From an uncultured Acetatifactor sp. (GTDB lineage: Bacteria; Bacillota; Clostridia; Lachnospirales; Lachnospiraceae): a stretch of DNA of 64,000 bases. The stretch is from NCBI GenBank assembly GCA_910586515.1, contig CAJUGL010000007.1:1-64000 (forward strand), read 5' to 3'. Every line of letters begins with the position of its first letter. Position 1 is the stretch's first letter. The notes below the pieces were generated by a model, which made no database searches, was not told where the DNA came from, and worked only from the letters and a program-made list of their open reading frames with translations. A program made the position numbers and the translations under genes. Of the stretch, positions 35,260 through 44,595 are shown one piece after another.

Positions 35260-36909
35260 CTAAACCTGCGCCGCCTGTTTCCCTGTTGTCTTTCCGGACT
35301 TTCCTGTTACCGCCTTCTCTTTTGCGTCTGTCTTCTGTATATCTTTTTTCGCTTTTGCCGCCTTCAGTGCCTCCGCCTTCAGCCGTTTCTCCTGCTCTTC
35401 CTTCAGCCGCTCCTGCTCCTCCCGGGGAAGCCTTACGCTGATTCTGGTAATCCGGTAGATTTTCTCCGCCATCTCTTCGGTCAGCATCTTCGGGTCCATC
35501 CGCCATTCCCAATTTCCGCCCAAAGTGGAAGGTTTGTTGATCCTGGCCTCCTTATCCAGGCCCAGGAAATCCTGCAGGGGTGTGACGCAGGTATTGGCAG
35601 AACTCATCATGGCAAGCCGCACGAAATCCCAGTATTTCTTTTCGTCCGGCGTATCCGCATTGTCCATATATTCCGCCGCAAAATCCCTTGACTCCTGATC
35701 CAGACCTTTATACCACTGCACCAGAGTCTCATTGTCATGGGTTCCCGTATATACTACGCAATTACGATCATAGCTATGGGGCAGATAGTCTGTTTCTTCT
35801 CTGGGATCGAAAGCGAATTCCAGCACCTTCATCCCCGGATATCCGCTGTCCTCCAGCAGCTTTACAACGGTATCCGTCAAAAAGCCCAGATCCTCCGCTA
35901 TGATGCCTTCTTTCCCGAAGCGGTTCTGCAGCACTCGAAACAGCTCCATCCCGGGTCCCTTCTCCCAATGCCCGTTCTCCGCGGTTTCCGCCCCGTAGGG
36001 AATGCTGTAGTATTCATCGAACCCGCGGAAATGATCGATACGCACGATGTCATACAGTTTAAAGCAATGCTCCAGTCTCCTGCACCACCACCGAAAGCCC
36101 GTCTGCCTGTGATAATCCCACTTGTACAGCGGATTCCCCCACAGCTGTCCGGTAGCGGAAAACGCGTCCGGAGGGCATCCCGCCACAGCCGTAGGCCTGG
36201 ACTCCGCATCAAACTGGAACATCTCCGGATTTGCCCAGGCATCCGCAGAGTCAAAAGCCACGTAAATGGGAATATCCCCGATAAATTCAATCCCGTTTTC
36301 ATTGGCATAAGCCTTTAACTTTTCCCACTGCACATGGAACTGGAACTGGAGATATTTATAGAATTCAATGTCAAAATAGCACTCTCTCCTATAATAATCC
36401 AGCGCATTGCTCCAACGCTTCCGGATATCTTCCGCCCAGTCCTCCCAGGCCACTCCGTCAAAGCGCTTCTTCACGGCCATAAACAGGGCATAGTCCTCCA
36501 GCCATTCCGCATTTTCCTGCACGAAACGGACAAATTCCGCATTCTCCGCGATATGGCTGCGCTCATAGGCCAGATGCAGCAGGGGGAAGCGTTCCTCATA
36601 CAGCCTGCCATAATCCACGCAGGCGGGATCCTCCCCGAAATTGCATGCCCCGCACTCTTCCTCTGTCAATACCCCTTCCTCGATCAGCGCTTCCAGATCG
36701 ATAAAGTAAGGATTCCCCGCAAAGGAGGAGAAGGACTGGTATGGCGAATCCCCATAGCTTGTGGGCGACAGCGGCAGAATCTGCCAGTAGCTCTGCCCCG
36801 CCTTCTTCAGCCAGTCAATAAAATCATACGCCTCTTTTGAAAAACATCCTATGCCGTACTTTGACGGCAGGCTTGCAATGGGAAGCAAGATCCCGCTTGC
36901 TCTCTTCAT
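35260..36909 (-). CDS. malQ: 4-alpha-glucanotransferase, GH77
   Basis: A 549-residue amylomaltase that disproportionates maltodextrins. N-terminal block: MKRASGILLPIASLPSKYGIGCFSKEAYDFIDWL. Catalytic nucleophile Asp in IVRIDHFRGFDEYYSIPYG, acid/base Glu in IIAEDLGFLTDTVV, third acid in YTGTHDNETLVQWY. GGGGG precedes the ATG. The last 45 or so residues form a Lys/Ala/Glu-rich tail (KRLKAEALKAAKAKKD and onward) beyond the usual end of the family at LPREEQERL. This tail is probably disordered or a charged helix. Confidence 0.94.
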   Translation of the reverse strand: MKRASGILLPIASLPSKYGIGCFSKEAYDFIDWLKKAGQSYWQILPLSPTSYGDSPYQSFSSFAGNPYFIDLEALIEEGVLTEEECGACNFGEDPACVDYGRLYEERFPLLHLAYERSHIAENAEFVRFVQENAEWLEDYALFMAVKKRFDGVAWEDWAEDIRKRWSNALDYYRRECYFDIEFYKYLQFQFHVQWEKLKAYANENGIEFIGDIPIYVAFDSADAWANPEMFQFDAESRPTAVAGCPPDAFSATGQLWGNPLYKWDYHRQTGFRWWCRRLEHCFKLYDIVRIDHFRGFDEYYSIPYGAETAENGHWEKGPGMELFRVLQNRFGKEGIIAEDLGFLTDTVVKLLEDSGYPGMKVLEFAFDPREETDYLPHSYDRNCVVYTGTHDNETLVQWYKGLDQESRDFAAEYMDNADTPDEKKYWDFVRLAMMSSANTCVTPLQDFLGLDKEARINKPSTLGGNWEWRMDPKMLTEEMAEKIYRITRISVRLPREEQERLKEEQEKRLKAEALKAAKAKKDIQKTDAKEKAVTGKSGKTTGKQAAQV

Positions 36910-36996
36910 ACCGATACCCCCTGTTTCTTTATACTCCCTTTTCTACTCGTTATTACAGTTGAATCAAAACGAAAAAAGTATTTCGTATTTTCCCTC

Positions 36997-39015
36997 TCAG
37001 CTCCGTCTGCCCAGCAGCATACCGCTGTGAGGCGCCACCCGGATTCCTTCCGCCGTAATCTCAGCCTGTCTGCAGCAGTCCGCCCGGCTGCCGTCCGCCA
37101 GGACCTCCCACACGGCCGTCTTCGTTTCCTCGGCGCCTTCCGGATAGTCCTTATGTTCAATCTCCAGATCTCCCCGTTCCTGTTCCGGCAGCCTCACCGT
37201 CTGCCGCAGGTCCGACGCATTGTAGACGATGAACAGTTCCTCCCACCTGGAAGGCCGCACATCCCTGTTGTCCACCAGGAAAGAAACCACACCCTCTCCC
37301 TGAATCCTGCCGCACATCACCCGGCGGGCGGCGGAGGGCGATTTATCACACAATCCCGGAAGCTTCTTCCGCAGACTGATCAGCCCTTTGTAGTATTCCA
37401 CCAGTTCTCCATATTCCACAGTTCTTTGCCACCTGAGCATATTTAACTCCGGGGAGGAGCAGTAGCTGTTGTCCTCACCCTGTTTTGTGCGCCCGAATTC
37501 CTCGCCCGCCTGGAAGAACAAATTCCCCTGACAGGTAAAGTAAATAAACGCCGCCAGCTTATTGGCCGACAGCACATCCGCGTACTTCCTGTCGAAATCC
37601 GCCTTTTCACCGTGCATGGACAGTACCAGCTTATCCCAGAGAGTGTAATTGTCATGAGCAGATACATAATTAATGATCTGGCTGCAGCTTCTGGGTTCAA
37701 AACACGCGCCGCCGTTCTTCCAGCCTGCCGCCGCATGAAGGATGGCCTTCTCCAGCCCCTGACCGCCATTCACAAAGCCCGGATTATCCGCGTAGAACAC
37801 GCTGCCCTTGATGGCGTCCCGGGTATCGTCGCTGAAAATTCCGATGCCGTCGCAAAGAAAGCCCGTATTCCGCTTCTGAGCCGCCGTTGTACCCTCTTCC
37901 ATAGGAGAACTGTCCGCGCTCCAGGGTTCCCCGTACAAAAGCTTCTCTCCTTTTCCGAACGCCTCGTCCAACTCTCCCTGTATCCGGTTCATCAGTTCCA
38001 CTGTCAGCAGCCCCATCAGGTCGAAACGGAACCCGTCGATATGATATTCCCTGGCCCAATACATCACGGAATCCGCAATATAATTGTCCACCATAGCCCT
38101 GCCCGCCGCAATGTCATTGCCGCAGGCTGAGCCGTTGGCCAGGCTTCCGTCCTCATTATAGCGGTAGTAATAGCCGGGAACCATCCTCTCCAGCCAGGAA
38201 TCCTCCTGGTGAGTATGGTTATAAACCACATCCATAATGACACGGATGCCGTTTTTGTGCAATGCCCCGATCATTTCCTTGCACTCCCGAATCCGGACGA
38301 TGCCGTCCTCCGTATCCGTGGCATAGGACCCTTCCGGCACATTGTAATTCACCGGGTCATACCCCCAGTTAAACTGCTCTTCGTCCCCAGCCTCGTCCAC
38401 GGAACCGTAGTCAAAAAAGGGAAGCAGGTGTACATGGGTGATACCCAGCCTCTTCAGATATTCCATCCCGGTGGGATACTTTCCCATTTCCCCCGGTACC
38501 GTAAACGCCTTATACTTTCCGCGAAAAGCCCGGGGAATACCGCTTTCCGCATCATAGGAAAAATCTTTGATGTGCAGTTCGTAGATGATACGCTCCTCAC
38601 AGGCCTCCGGCGCCCGGTCCTCCCGGAAACCTTCCGGATCCGTTTTCCGCAGATCCACCACCATGCTCCTGCCCCCGTTGCGGCTGCAGCCCACGGCATA
38701 AGGGTCCGCAGTCCGCACAGCCTTTCCGTCATTCCATACCAGATAATCATAGTACATTCCATGGAGACTCTCCGGAAAGGTCAGCTTCCACACGCCCTTC
38801 TCCTCTGCCTGCATCTCCTCTTCCAGGCAGACCTCCTCCGTCATTCCGTCCCTGAACAGACGCAGCCCTATCTTTTCCGCAAAGGGACTCCAGACCTTAA
38901 ATACCGTCCCATCCTCACCGCAGACTGCGCCCAAGTCCTTTCCGTCATATCGGAAGCTTGCTTCAAACTCCTGACTGGCAAAAAAAGCCATGCTCTCAAC
39001 GATATTTTTTTTCAC
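36997..39015 (-). CDS. pulA: Pullulanase type I, GH13
   Basis: A 672-residue intracellular debranching enzyme with an N-terminal CBM48 (GAVCGEDGTVFKVWSPFAEKIGLRLFRDG) and a GH13 barrel: VIMDVVYNHTHQEDSWL, nucleophile Asp in IDGFRFDLMGLLTVE, Glu in LLYGEPWSADSSPMEEG, and NYVSAHDNYTLWDK. No signal peptide. A GTG start at 39015 (VKKNIVESMAFF) is chosen because GGAGAG lies 5 bases upstream; the first in-frame ATG downstream (38991) has no site. It has its own promoter (39179-39208) and heads the pulA-malQ-debranching enzyme series. Confidence 0.92.
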   Translation of the reverse strand: MKKNIVESMAFFASQEFEASFRYDGKDLGAVCGEDGTVFKVWSPFAEKIGLRLFRDGMTEEVCLEEEMQAEEKGVWKLTFPESLHGMYYDYLVWNDGKAVRTADPYAVGCSRNGGRSMVVDLRKTDPEGFREDRAPEACEERIIYELHIKDFSYDAESGIPRAFRGKYKAFTVPGEMGKYPTGMEYLKRLGITHVHLLPFFDYGSVDEAGDEEQFNWGYDPVNYNVPEGSYATDTEDGIVRIRECKEMIGALHKNGIRVIMDVVYNHTHQEDSWLERMVPGYYYRYNEDGSLANGSACGNDIAAGRAMVDNYIADSVMYWAREYHIDGFRFDLMGLLTVELMNRIQGELDEAFGKGEKLLYGEPWSADSSPMEEGTTAAQKRNTGFLCDGIGIFSDDTRDAIKGSVFYADNPGFVNGGQGLEKAILHAAAGWKNGGACFEPRSCSQIINYVSAHDNYTLWDKLVLSMHGEKADFDRKYADVLSANKLAAFIYFTCQGNLFFQAGEEFGRTKQGEDNSYCSSPELNMLRWQRTVEYGELVEYYKGLISLRKKLPGLCDKSPSAARRVMCGRIQGEGVVSFLVDNRDVRPSRWEELFIVYNASDLRQTVRLPEQERGDLEIEHKDYPEGAEETKTAVWEVLADGSRADCCRQAEITAEGIRVAPHSGMLLGRRS

Positions 39016-39178
39016 TTTTTCTCTCCTAATAAAAATGCCGCTGCAATGCAACAGAAGGCTTCCAGTTCAGGCCCCCTATTGCCATGAAGCTTCGCCGCCC
39101 TCCCCCGGACATAATCCTACTGGAACAGTACTTTGGCGGAAGCAACGAATCTTCATTCTCTGCAGCAGCACTAAATAT

Positions 39179-39208
39179 AGTTTACATCAAGTTCCCTATA
39201 GCTGTCAA
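39179..39208 (-). promoter_or_regulatory. Promoter of pulA
   Basis: Minus strand TTGACA (39203-39208) and TAAACT (39179-39184), 18-bp spacer, between the malG-like stop codon and pulA. Confidence 0.55.
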
Positions 39209-39224
39209 GAAAAAACCAACGGTA

Positions 39225-40097
39225 TTATCCCTTCACCGCTCCTGACACGCCTTCTACATAGCAGCTCTGGGACAGCAGGAAGACGATGGCTATGGGGATG
39301 GAGATCAGCACGCACCCCGCATAGAACTGGGTATAGTAATAATCCACATATTCCTTTTCCAGCATGGTCCACAGACCGATGGCTATGGTGTAATACTTGG
39401 TGTCATTGCCCATGATAACCTTGGCGAAAATGTAGTCCACCCAAGGTCCCATGAAAGAGGTCAGCAGCGTATAGGTAATGATGGGCTTGGACAGGGGAAT
39501 CGTTATCTTGGTAAACGTATCCCACTTTGTGGCCCCGTCAATATAAGCCGCCTCGTCAATGGATCTGGAAATCGTATCGAAGAAGCCTTTGGCCATATAA
39601 AAGCCCAGTCCCGCGCCTCCCGAGTAGACCAGCACCAGCGACAGCTGTTTCAAGGTACCCGTCTCCAGCAATCCCAGACCTTTCAAGATATAATACACCG
39701 CTATCATGGACATAAATCCCGGAAACATACCCAGTATCATGGCGATATTCATAAAGTTCTTCCGCATCTTGAAACGCAGCCGGCTCATCACGTAAGATAC
39801 GCAGAGCACGAAAAACGCGGACAGCAGTGTACTGAATATGGCAATCACCAGGGTATTCATAAACCATCTGGTAAAGTCAATACTGGTACCTCCCGTAATC
39901 TTGCTGTTGACTCCCATGATCAGTTCCTTATAGTTGTTCAGGGTAAATCCCTTAGGCCAGATATAAGTCTTGTAAGAGCCGCCCTCCTCGCGGAAGGAGG
40001 TCAGGATGACAAATAAAATCGGCAGCACCCAGATAATGCTCAAGACTGTCAGCAAGACATAGCAGGCCGCATTGGTAATTATTCTCTTTGTCTTCAT
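39225..40097 (-). CDS. Maltodextrin ABC transporter permease, MalG-like
   Basis: A 290-residue carbohydrate permease with six hydrophobic segments and the inner loop that contacts the ATPase, SIDEAAYIDGATKWDTFTKITIPLSKPI (EAA motif). It ends in a conserved SQSCYVEGVSGAVKG, typical of MalG-type proteins that enter the MalF/MalE interface. Its ATG overlaps the last base of the malF-like stop codon (TAATG), indicating translational coupling. No ATPase gene is present in the cluster; a shared MsmK/MalK-type subunit encoded elsewhere is expected. Confidence 0.92.
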   Translation of the reverse strand: MKTKRIITNAACYVLLTVLSIIWVLPILFVILTSFREEGGSYKTYIWPKGFTLNNYKELIMGVNSKITGGTSIDFTRWFMNTLVIAIFSTLLSAFFVLCVSYVMSRLRFKMRKNFMNIAMILGMFPGFMSMIAVYYILKGLGLLETGTLKQLSLVLVYSGGAGLGFYMAKGFFDTISRSIDEAAYIDGATKWDTFTKITIPLSKPIITYTLLTSFMGPWVDYIFAKVIMGNDTKYYTIAIGLWTMLEKEYVDYYYTQFYAGCVLISIPIAIVFLLSQSCYVEGVSGAVKG

Positions 40098-41491
40098 TAT
40101 TGGAACGCCCCCTCATCTTTATAGGCACCTGTACGGTGGTAGGTTAACAGTGACAGAGTTGCAAGGATAATAAACACCAGAATACCGATAACCGCGCCCA
40201 GGTTGTAGTCCTTCTGGGTAATGGTCAGTTTGTACAGCCAGGTTACCAACAGGTCCGTTTTGCCTGCGTAATAGTATTCCAGGGAGTCCGGTCCGCCGCC
40301 CGACAGCAGGAAGATCACATTGAAGTTGTTGATATTTCCCGTGAAGGAAGTGATCAGGTTGGGCGTCATCACGAACAGCATGTAGGGAAGAGTAATCTTC
40401 CGGAAGATAACGGGCGCGCTTGCTCCGTCGATCTTCGCCGCTTCATACAGATCCGCCGGAATATTCTGCAGAATACCTGTAGTGGACAGCATGGTAAAAG
40501 GCACGCCGATCCAGATATTGATGCAGATGATGGTGATCTTCGCCAGCAAAGGGTCCGTGAAGAAAGGAACGGATTCCGTTGCTCCGATGATCCCGAAATC
40601 TCTCAGCAGTACGTTCACCGGTCCGTTGGCATTAAAAATGGTTCTCATGGTCAGCAAGGTAACGAACTGAGGCACAGCCACGGACAGCACAAACATAAAT
40701 CTCCAGAATCCCTTGCCCTTGGTGCCCTTGCGGTTGATCAAAAGCGCCAGCAGCAGTCCCAGGATGTAACAGGTTACCGTAGCCGATACCGCCCAGATCA
40801 GTGTCCATCCCAATACCGGCCAGAAAGTGGTGGTCAGAGAGCTGCTGGATGCGATGAGGGACTTAAAGTTAGACAATCCTACCCAGGAAAACAACGTTCC
40901 GGGAGGCTGATGCTCGTGATCATAGCTGGTGAAGGCAATCAAAATCATGAACACCAGCGGCACGATGGTAAAGATCAGAATCCCGACAATGGGGAAGGTC
41001 AGCAGGAACGCATGCAGATTCTCCTCCTTCAGGGAGCGGATATCATCCATGAAAGTGGGAATATGCTGTCCCTTGGCCTTGCGCACCTGGGTACAGTAGG
41101 CGCTCTTGGCCGACATGCAGGCAATGAAGATAATGCTGGCAGTCAAAACAATGGTGATAACGCCGTAGAGCAGGCAGAGCATGGAGTTGTCTCCCAGAGA
41201 ATACTCATAAATCCCCAGGGCCTCGTTGTACACCTGCCCCTGTTCCACGGTTCCCAGCGTGATAAAGTCACCGATGGTACCAATGCCAAAGATAATCATA
41301 TATACAAAATACAAAATCTCCAGTGCCAGAAAGATCAGACCTCTGATCACCTGCTTATTCACGATGTTCCCAAGTCCAAAGACAAAGAAGGAAAGCTTGG
41401 TCATTGTATCGCCTTTTTTAAAAACCTGTGATACGCTCTCGTCCCTGGGCCTGTCATATTTAAGCGGTGCCTTTCTCTTAAATAATCCCAT
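40097..41491 (-). CDS. Maltodextrin ABC transporter permease, MalF-like
   Basis: A 464-residue permease, longer than simple UgpA-type permeases because of an N-terminal region with two additional hydrophobic segments (about residues 45-70 and 105-130). The core has six membrane segments, the EAA motif YEAAKIDGASAPVIFRKITLP, and SLSLLTYHRTGAYKDEGAFQ at the end. CAGGAGG precedes the ATG. It is separated from malE by 210 bp containing a long stem-loop and followed at once by malG. Confidence 0.92.
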   Translation of the reverse strand: MGLFKRKAPLKYDRPRDESVSQVFKKGDTMTKLSFFVFGLGNIVNKQVIRGLIFLALEILYFVYMIIFGIGTIGDFITLGTVEQGQVYNEALGIYEYSLGDNSMLCLLYGVITIVLTASIIFIACMSAKSAYCTQVRKAKGQHIPTFMDDIRSLKEENLHAFLLTFPIVGILIFTIVPLVFMILIAFTSYDHEHQPPGTLFSWVGLSNFKSLIASSSSLTTTFWPVLGWTLIWAVSATVTCYILGLLLALLINRKGTKGKGFWRFMFVLSVAVPQFVTLLTMRTIFNANGPVNVLLRDFGIIGATESVPFFTDPLLAKITIICINIWIGVPFTMLSTTGILQNIPADLYEAAKIDGASAPVIFRKITLPYMLFVMTPNLITSFTGNINNFNVIFLLSGGGPDSLEYYYAGKTDLLVTWLYKLTITQKDYNLGAVIGILVFIILATLSLLTYHRTGAYKDEGAFQ

Positions 41492-41618
41492 AGCCGCCTC
41501 CTGTTATTTTAATAATGGTGAATGTCTTATCTTGACTGATACAGAGCAATATGAATTGCGTGAACAAGGCGGACCCGCTTCCGGGTCTCTCACCTGTCAT
41601 GAAGCATAGCCGGGACTG

Positions 41619-41660
41619 TGTCAGGGATATTGCAGTTCGTGAGAACGCAATCCCCTGACA
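41619..41660 (-). terminator. Long intercistronic stem-loop between malE-like and malF-like genes
   Basis: Minus strand TGTCAGGG(G)ATTGC-GTTC pairs with GAAC-TGCAAT-A-TCCCTGACA, about 18 pairs with small bulges and a 4-base loop. No T-run follows. A smaller ACCCG/CGGGT hairpin lies at about 41575-41590. The likely role is to protect the malE 3' end or partly terminate, giving more binding protein than permease, as the REP sequences do between malE and malF of E. coli (comparison from known biology). Confidence 0.6.
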
Positions 41661-41701
41661 TGGGTCCCCGGTATGTAACCCCTCTAAAGATCTGTGGAAA
41701 T

Positions 41702-43060
41702 TTATTCCGCCGTCATCGCCGCAACAAACGCGTCAAGTTTCTCCTGAGCATTGTCCTTGGTGATCTCTCCGCTTCTGATCTCGGTGGGAATAGCGCCTGC
41801 ATAAGACCAGTATCTTGCGCTGAACACGGAGCTGGAAGGCTGTGCCACGCTGGCGTTATTGGACTCGTTTACAAGCACGGTTGCCAGAGGATCTGCCATA
41901 ACCTTTTCGCTGGACCCTGCAGCCTTGTTTGCGGGTACCTGCTGAGACAGTTCATAACGCAGAAGCTGATTTGCTTCATTGCCGATAAATGCGGCGAACT
42001 GCACTGCGGCAACCATGTTCTTGGACTGGGCGTTTACGCCGATGGCCTTGGAGCCGTAGAAGCTCAGCAGCTGATAATCATTACCGTCCGGATTGAAGGT
42101 AGGGATAACTGCCATTCCCAGATCATCGCCCAGGATATTGTGGAAGTTCTCATACTCCCATGTGCCGCCGAACCATGCGCCCAGTCTGTGGCTCTCGATC
42201 AGCTCGGTAACGGTAATCTCGCCGTCAAAAGCGCACTTGGGATTATTGATCAGGTCGATGAGGTAATTGGTTACTGCCAGACCCGTAGCGCTGTTCCAGT
42301 CTACGCCTGCAGACAGATCGCTTCCGTCAGCGCCGAAAATGCTGCAGCCCGCGCCGTAGTAATAGCAGCCAAGCTTCCAGCCGCCGGCAGACTCAAAGTA
42401 GTAGTTGTATACATCATCGGCGGTTTCCTTTGCCATGATCTTCTCCAGGGAAGTGATATCGGACTCGTCCAAGAGAGTCTTGTCATAGTACATAAAGAAA
42501 GTATTGTGAGTAAAGGGAATGCCATAAACCTTGCCGTCCTGAATAACGGTATCTACAACGGCCTCTGCAATGTCATTCTTCACCATAGCCTCAGTCTCGC
42601 CGCCGAGCTGAGCAATAGCGCCTGCATCCACCAGCTGGGGAAGCTGATCGCTTGAGAACAGGAATACATCCGCGGCATTGCTTACATCCTTCAGCACTTC
42701 GTCCTGGCACTTGTCCTCACCCACTACCTCGGTAGTCCAGGTAATATTGAATTCGGGATGCTCAGCGGCGAACGCTTCCTGCATCTGGCTCATTGCGCCG
42801 GTGTCAATCTGGTTCTGGGGACACCATACCTTCAGGGCCACGTCCTGTGTCTCACCGGAAGATGCCCCCCCTGACGCGCTTTCGCTTCCGCTGTCCTGGG
42901 ATGATTCCTCCTGAGAACCGCCGCCCTGGGAAGAGCTGCTCTGAGAGCCGCCGCCCTGGGAAGAGCTGCTCTGAGAGCCGCTGTCATCGCCGCATCCGGC
43001 CAGAAGAGCTGCAGACATGGCTGCTGTCAACAGTAACGCACAAAACTTTTTCTTTTTCAT
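41702..43060 (-). CDS. Maltodextrin-type extracellular solute-binding lipoprotein, MalE-like
   Basis: A 452-residue substrate-binding protein. Residues 1-22 are a lipoprotein signal (MKKKKFCALLLTAAMSAALLAGC) with lipidated Cys23, cut by LspA. A Ser/Gly/Gln/Glu linker follows (about 24-70) with two SQSSSSQGGG repeats encoded by a 30-bp DNA repeat. The family 1 binding fold then begins at VALKVWCPQNQID. MalE-like features include IPFTHNTFFMYYDKTLL and LGAWFGGTWEYENF. AAAAGGAGG precedes the ATG. First gene of the transporter operon under the LacI regulator encoded opposite. Confidence 0.92.
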   Translation of the reverse strand: MKKKKFCALLLTAAMSAALLAGCGDDSGSQSSSSQGGGSQSSSSQGGGSQEESSQDSGSESASGGASSGETQDVALKVWCPQNQIDTGAMSQMQEAFAAEHPEFNITWTTEVVGEDKCQDEVLKDVSNAADVFLFSSDQLPQLVDAGAIAQLGGETEAMVKNDIAEAVVDTVIQDGKVYGIPFTHNTFFMYYDKTLLDESDITSLEKIMAKETADDVYNYYFESAGGWKLGCYYYGAGCSIFGADGSDLSAGVDWNSATGLAVTNYLIDLINNPKCAFDGEITVTELIESHRLGAWFGGTWEYENFHNILGDDLGMAVIPTFNPDGNDYQLLSFYGSKAIGVNAQSKNMVAAVQFAAFIGNEANQLLRYELSQQVPANKAAGSSEKVMADPLATVLVNESNNASVAQPSSSVFSARYWSYAGAIPTEIRSGEITKDNAQEKLDAFVAAMTAE

Positions 43061-43124
43061 GTGAAAAATCCTCCTTTTAGAAATTTAGAATTTTTTTATT
43101 GTTTCTTTCAATTTCGTTAGTAAA

Positions 43125-43153
43125 AAAATATCATATTTTTAGAATTGCGTCAA
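43125..43153 (-). promoter_or_regulatory. Promoter of the malEFG-like operon
   Basis: Minus strand TTGACG (43148-43153) and TATTTT (43125-43130), 17-bp spacer, 65-90 bp before the start codon. Confidence 0.6.
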
Positions 43154-43161
43154 CCCTGACT

Positions 43162-43242
43162 TTGTGCACAATTATTGATTTTATTCGACTTTTTGCACAC
43201 TCCTTATGCAAAATGTCCCTAATTTCGAAAATTATTGCGAAA
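43162..43242. promoter_or_regulatory. Candidate operators in the malE/LacI-regulator intergenic region
   Basis: TTGTGCACAA (43162-43171) is a perfect 10-bp palindrome just upstream of the malE -35. TTTCG...CGAAA (43223-43242) is a second inverted pair. Both are plausible LacI-family sites in this 464-bp AT-rich divergent region (43061-43524), which holds no gene. Confidence 0.4.
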
Positions 43243-43435
43243 CAAAACTACTAAACTTAATTTTAGAAGTTTCGCTGGTTCTCCGTTATGTCTTTTGCCC
43301 TGAAAAACTCTCTCCTTTTCTTAAACAGGCCTGATCTTCTGCACCTTCCAGCGTTTTAACTGTATTCAATTCTTTTATAATCGTAATTGCAGCATTGTTT
43401 CGTCACTTTTCTTCTCTAAAGTTTCGTCCACAGAC

Positions 43436-43464
43436 TTGTTTTTTCCCCATTGTCCTGTTATAAT
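43436..43464 (+). promoter_or_regulatory. Promoter of the LacI-family (MalR-like) gene
   Basis: TTGTTT (43436-43441) and TATAAT (43459-43464), 17-bp spacer. Confidence 0.55.
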
Positions 43465-43524
43465 TCTTTTGTCGCCAAAAAAGTTGTTGTTATTTTTCAC
43501 AAAATTTTACAGGAGGTCCGGTTC

Positions 43525-44550
43525 ATGGCAACCATCAACGACATCGCCGAAAGACTTGGCATATCCAAAAGCACGGTTTCCAAAGGGCTAAACAATGCCA
43601 GGGACGTCAGCGAGGAAATGCGCAAGAAAATACTCGAAACAGCCGTGGAATTGGGCTATGTCAACAGACGTCAGCAAAAAGAACGAAAGGCCCTCTGCAT
43701 TTTCGTCGAAAATATGGAATTCCACACCCCCAATCAATTCGGCCACGATATTATCCTCGGCTTTAAGCAAATGGCGGAACCTGACGGCTGGACTGTGGAC
43801 ATCGTCCCTATTGACATGGAGATGCAGCGCGGTATTCCCTACGGTGTCTTTATGATGGAGCATGGATACCAGGCCTCCTTTGTTCTGGGCCTTTCTCTGC
43901 TGGACCCCTGGATGAACGAGTTTCGCACCTCCAGAATCCCGGCCGTATTGTACGACAATTACGTGAAGGGCAATCCTTACATAGCCTCGGTGGGCTGCGA
44001 CAGCCAGGAAGGGTTCGAACTGGCCGTCAAACATCTCACCGCCCTGGGACACAAAAAAATAGGCCTTATCTCCGGCCCTCTGGAGTCTTATATTCTGAAA
44101 GCCAGATACAATGCCTATATCAATGCCATGGAAAAATACGGCCTGGAAATAAATGAAAATTATATCGGTCTCGGCTACTATGTGAACGATTCCACCAGAA
44201 AATATATTCCCAAGCTGGTGGATGAAGGGGTCACTGCCATCCTTTTTTCCCACGATATAAGGGCTATCTCCGCCATCACGGAATGTGACGACAGAGGAAT
44301 CCGCATTCCCAACGACGTGAGCATCGTAGGTTTTGACGACCTGCCCATGACCGCCCACACTCTGCCCTCCCTGACCACCATCCGCCAGGACCGCGCCGCT
44401 ATCGGAAAATGCGGATTCTATGCCCTCTCCTGCCTGCTGAACCAGGTAGCCATCGGCTCCATTCTTCTGCGGGCCACACTGATTGTCAGGGATTCCACCG
44501 GACCTGCGCCCGACAGTTCCTCCCTGCAGAGCAGGAAGACTTGCCCCTGA
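43525..44550 (+). CDS. LacI family regulator, MalR-like
   Basis: A 341-residue repressor: HTH MATINDIAERLGISKSTVSKGLNNARDVSEEMRKKILETAVELGYV, then a sugar-binding domain ending with VSIVGFDDLPMTAHTLPSLTTIRQDR. CAGGAGG precedes the ATG at 43525. Divergence from the maltodextrin transporter operon makes that operon the probable target. The last 15 residues (GPAPDSSSLQSRKTCP) look non-conserved. Confidence 0.92.
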   Translation: MATINDIAERLGISKSTVSKGLNNARDVSEEMRKKILETAVELGYVNRRQQKERKALCIFVENMEFHTPNQFGHDIILGFKQMAEPDGWTVDIVPIDMEMQRGIPYGVFMMEHGYQASFVLGLSLLDPWMNEFRTSRIPAVLYDNYVKGNPYIASVGCDSQEGFELAVKHLTALGHKKIGLISGPLESYILKARYNAYINAMEKYGLEINENYIGLGYYVNDSTRKYIPKLVDEGVTAILFSHDIRAISAITECDDRGIRIPNDVSIVGFDDLPMTAHTLPSLTTIRQDRAAIGKCGFYALSCLLNQVAIGSILLRATLIVRDSTGPAPDSSSLQSRKTCP

Positions 44551-44595
44551 TTGGGCTTATATCTTCCAATCCGGCGTGCCGGAGTTCCCTCAGGG

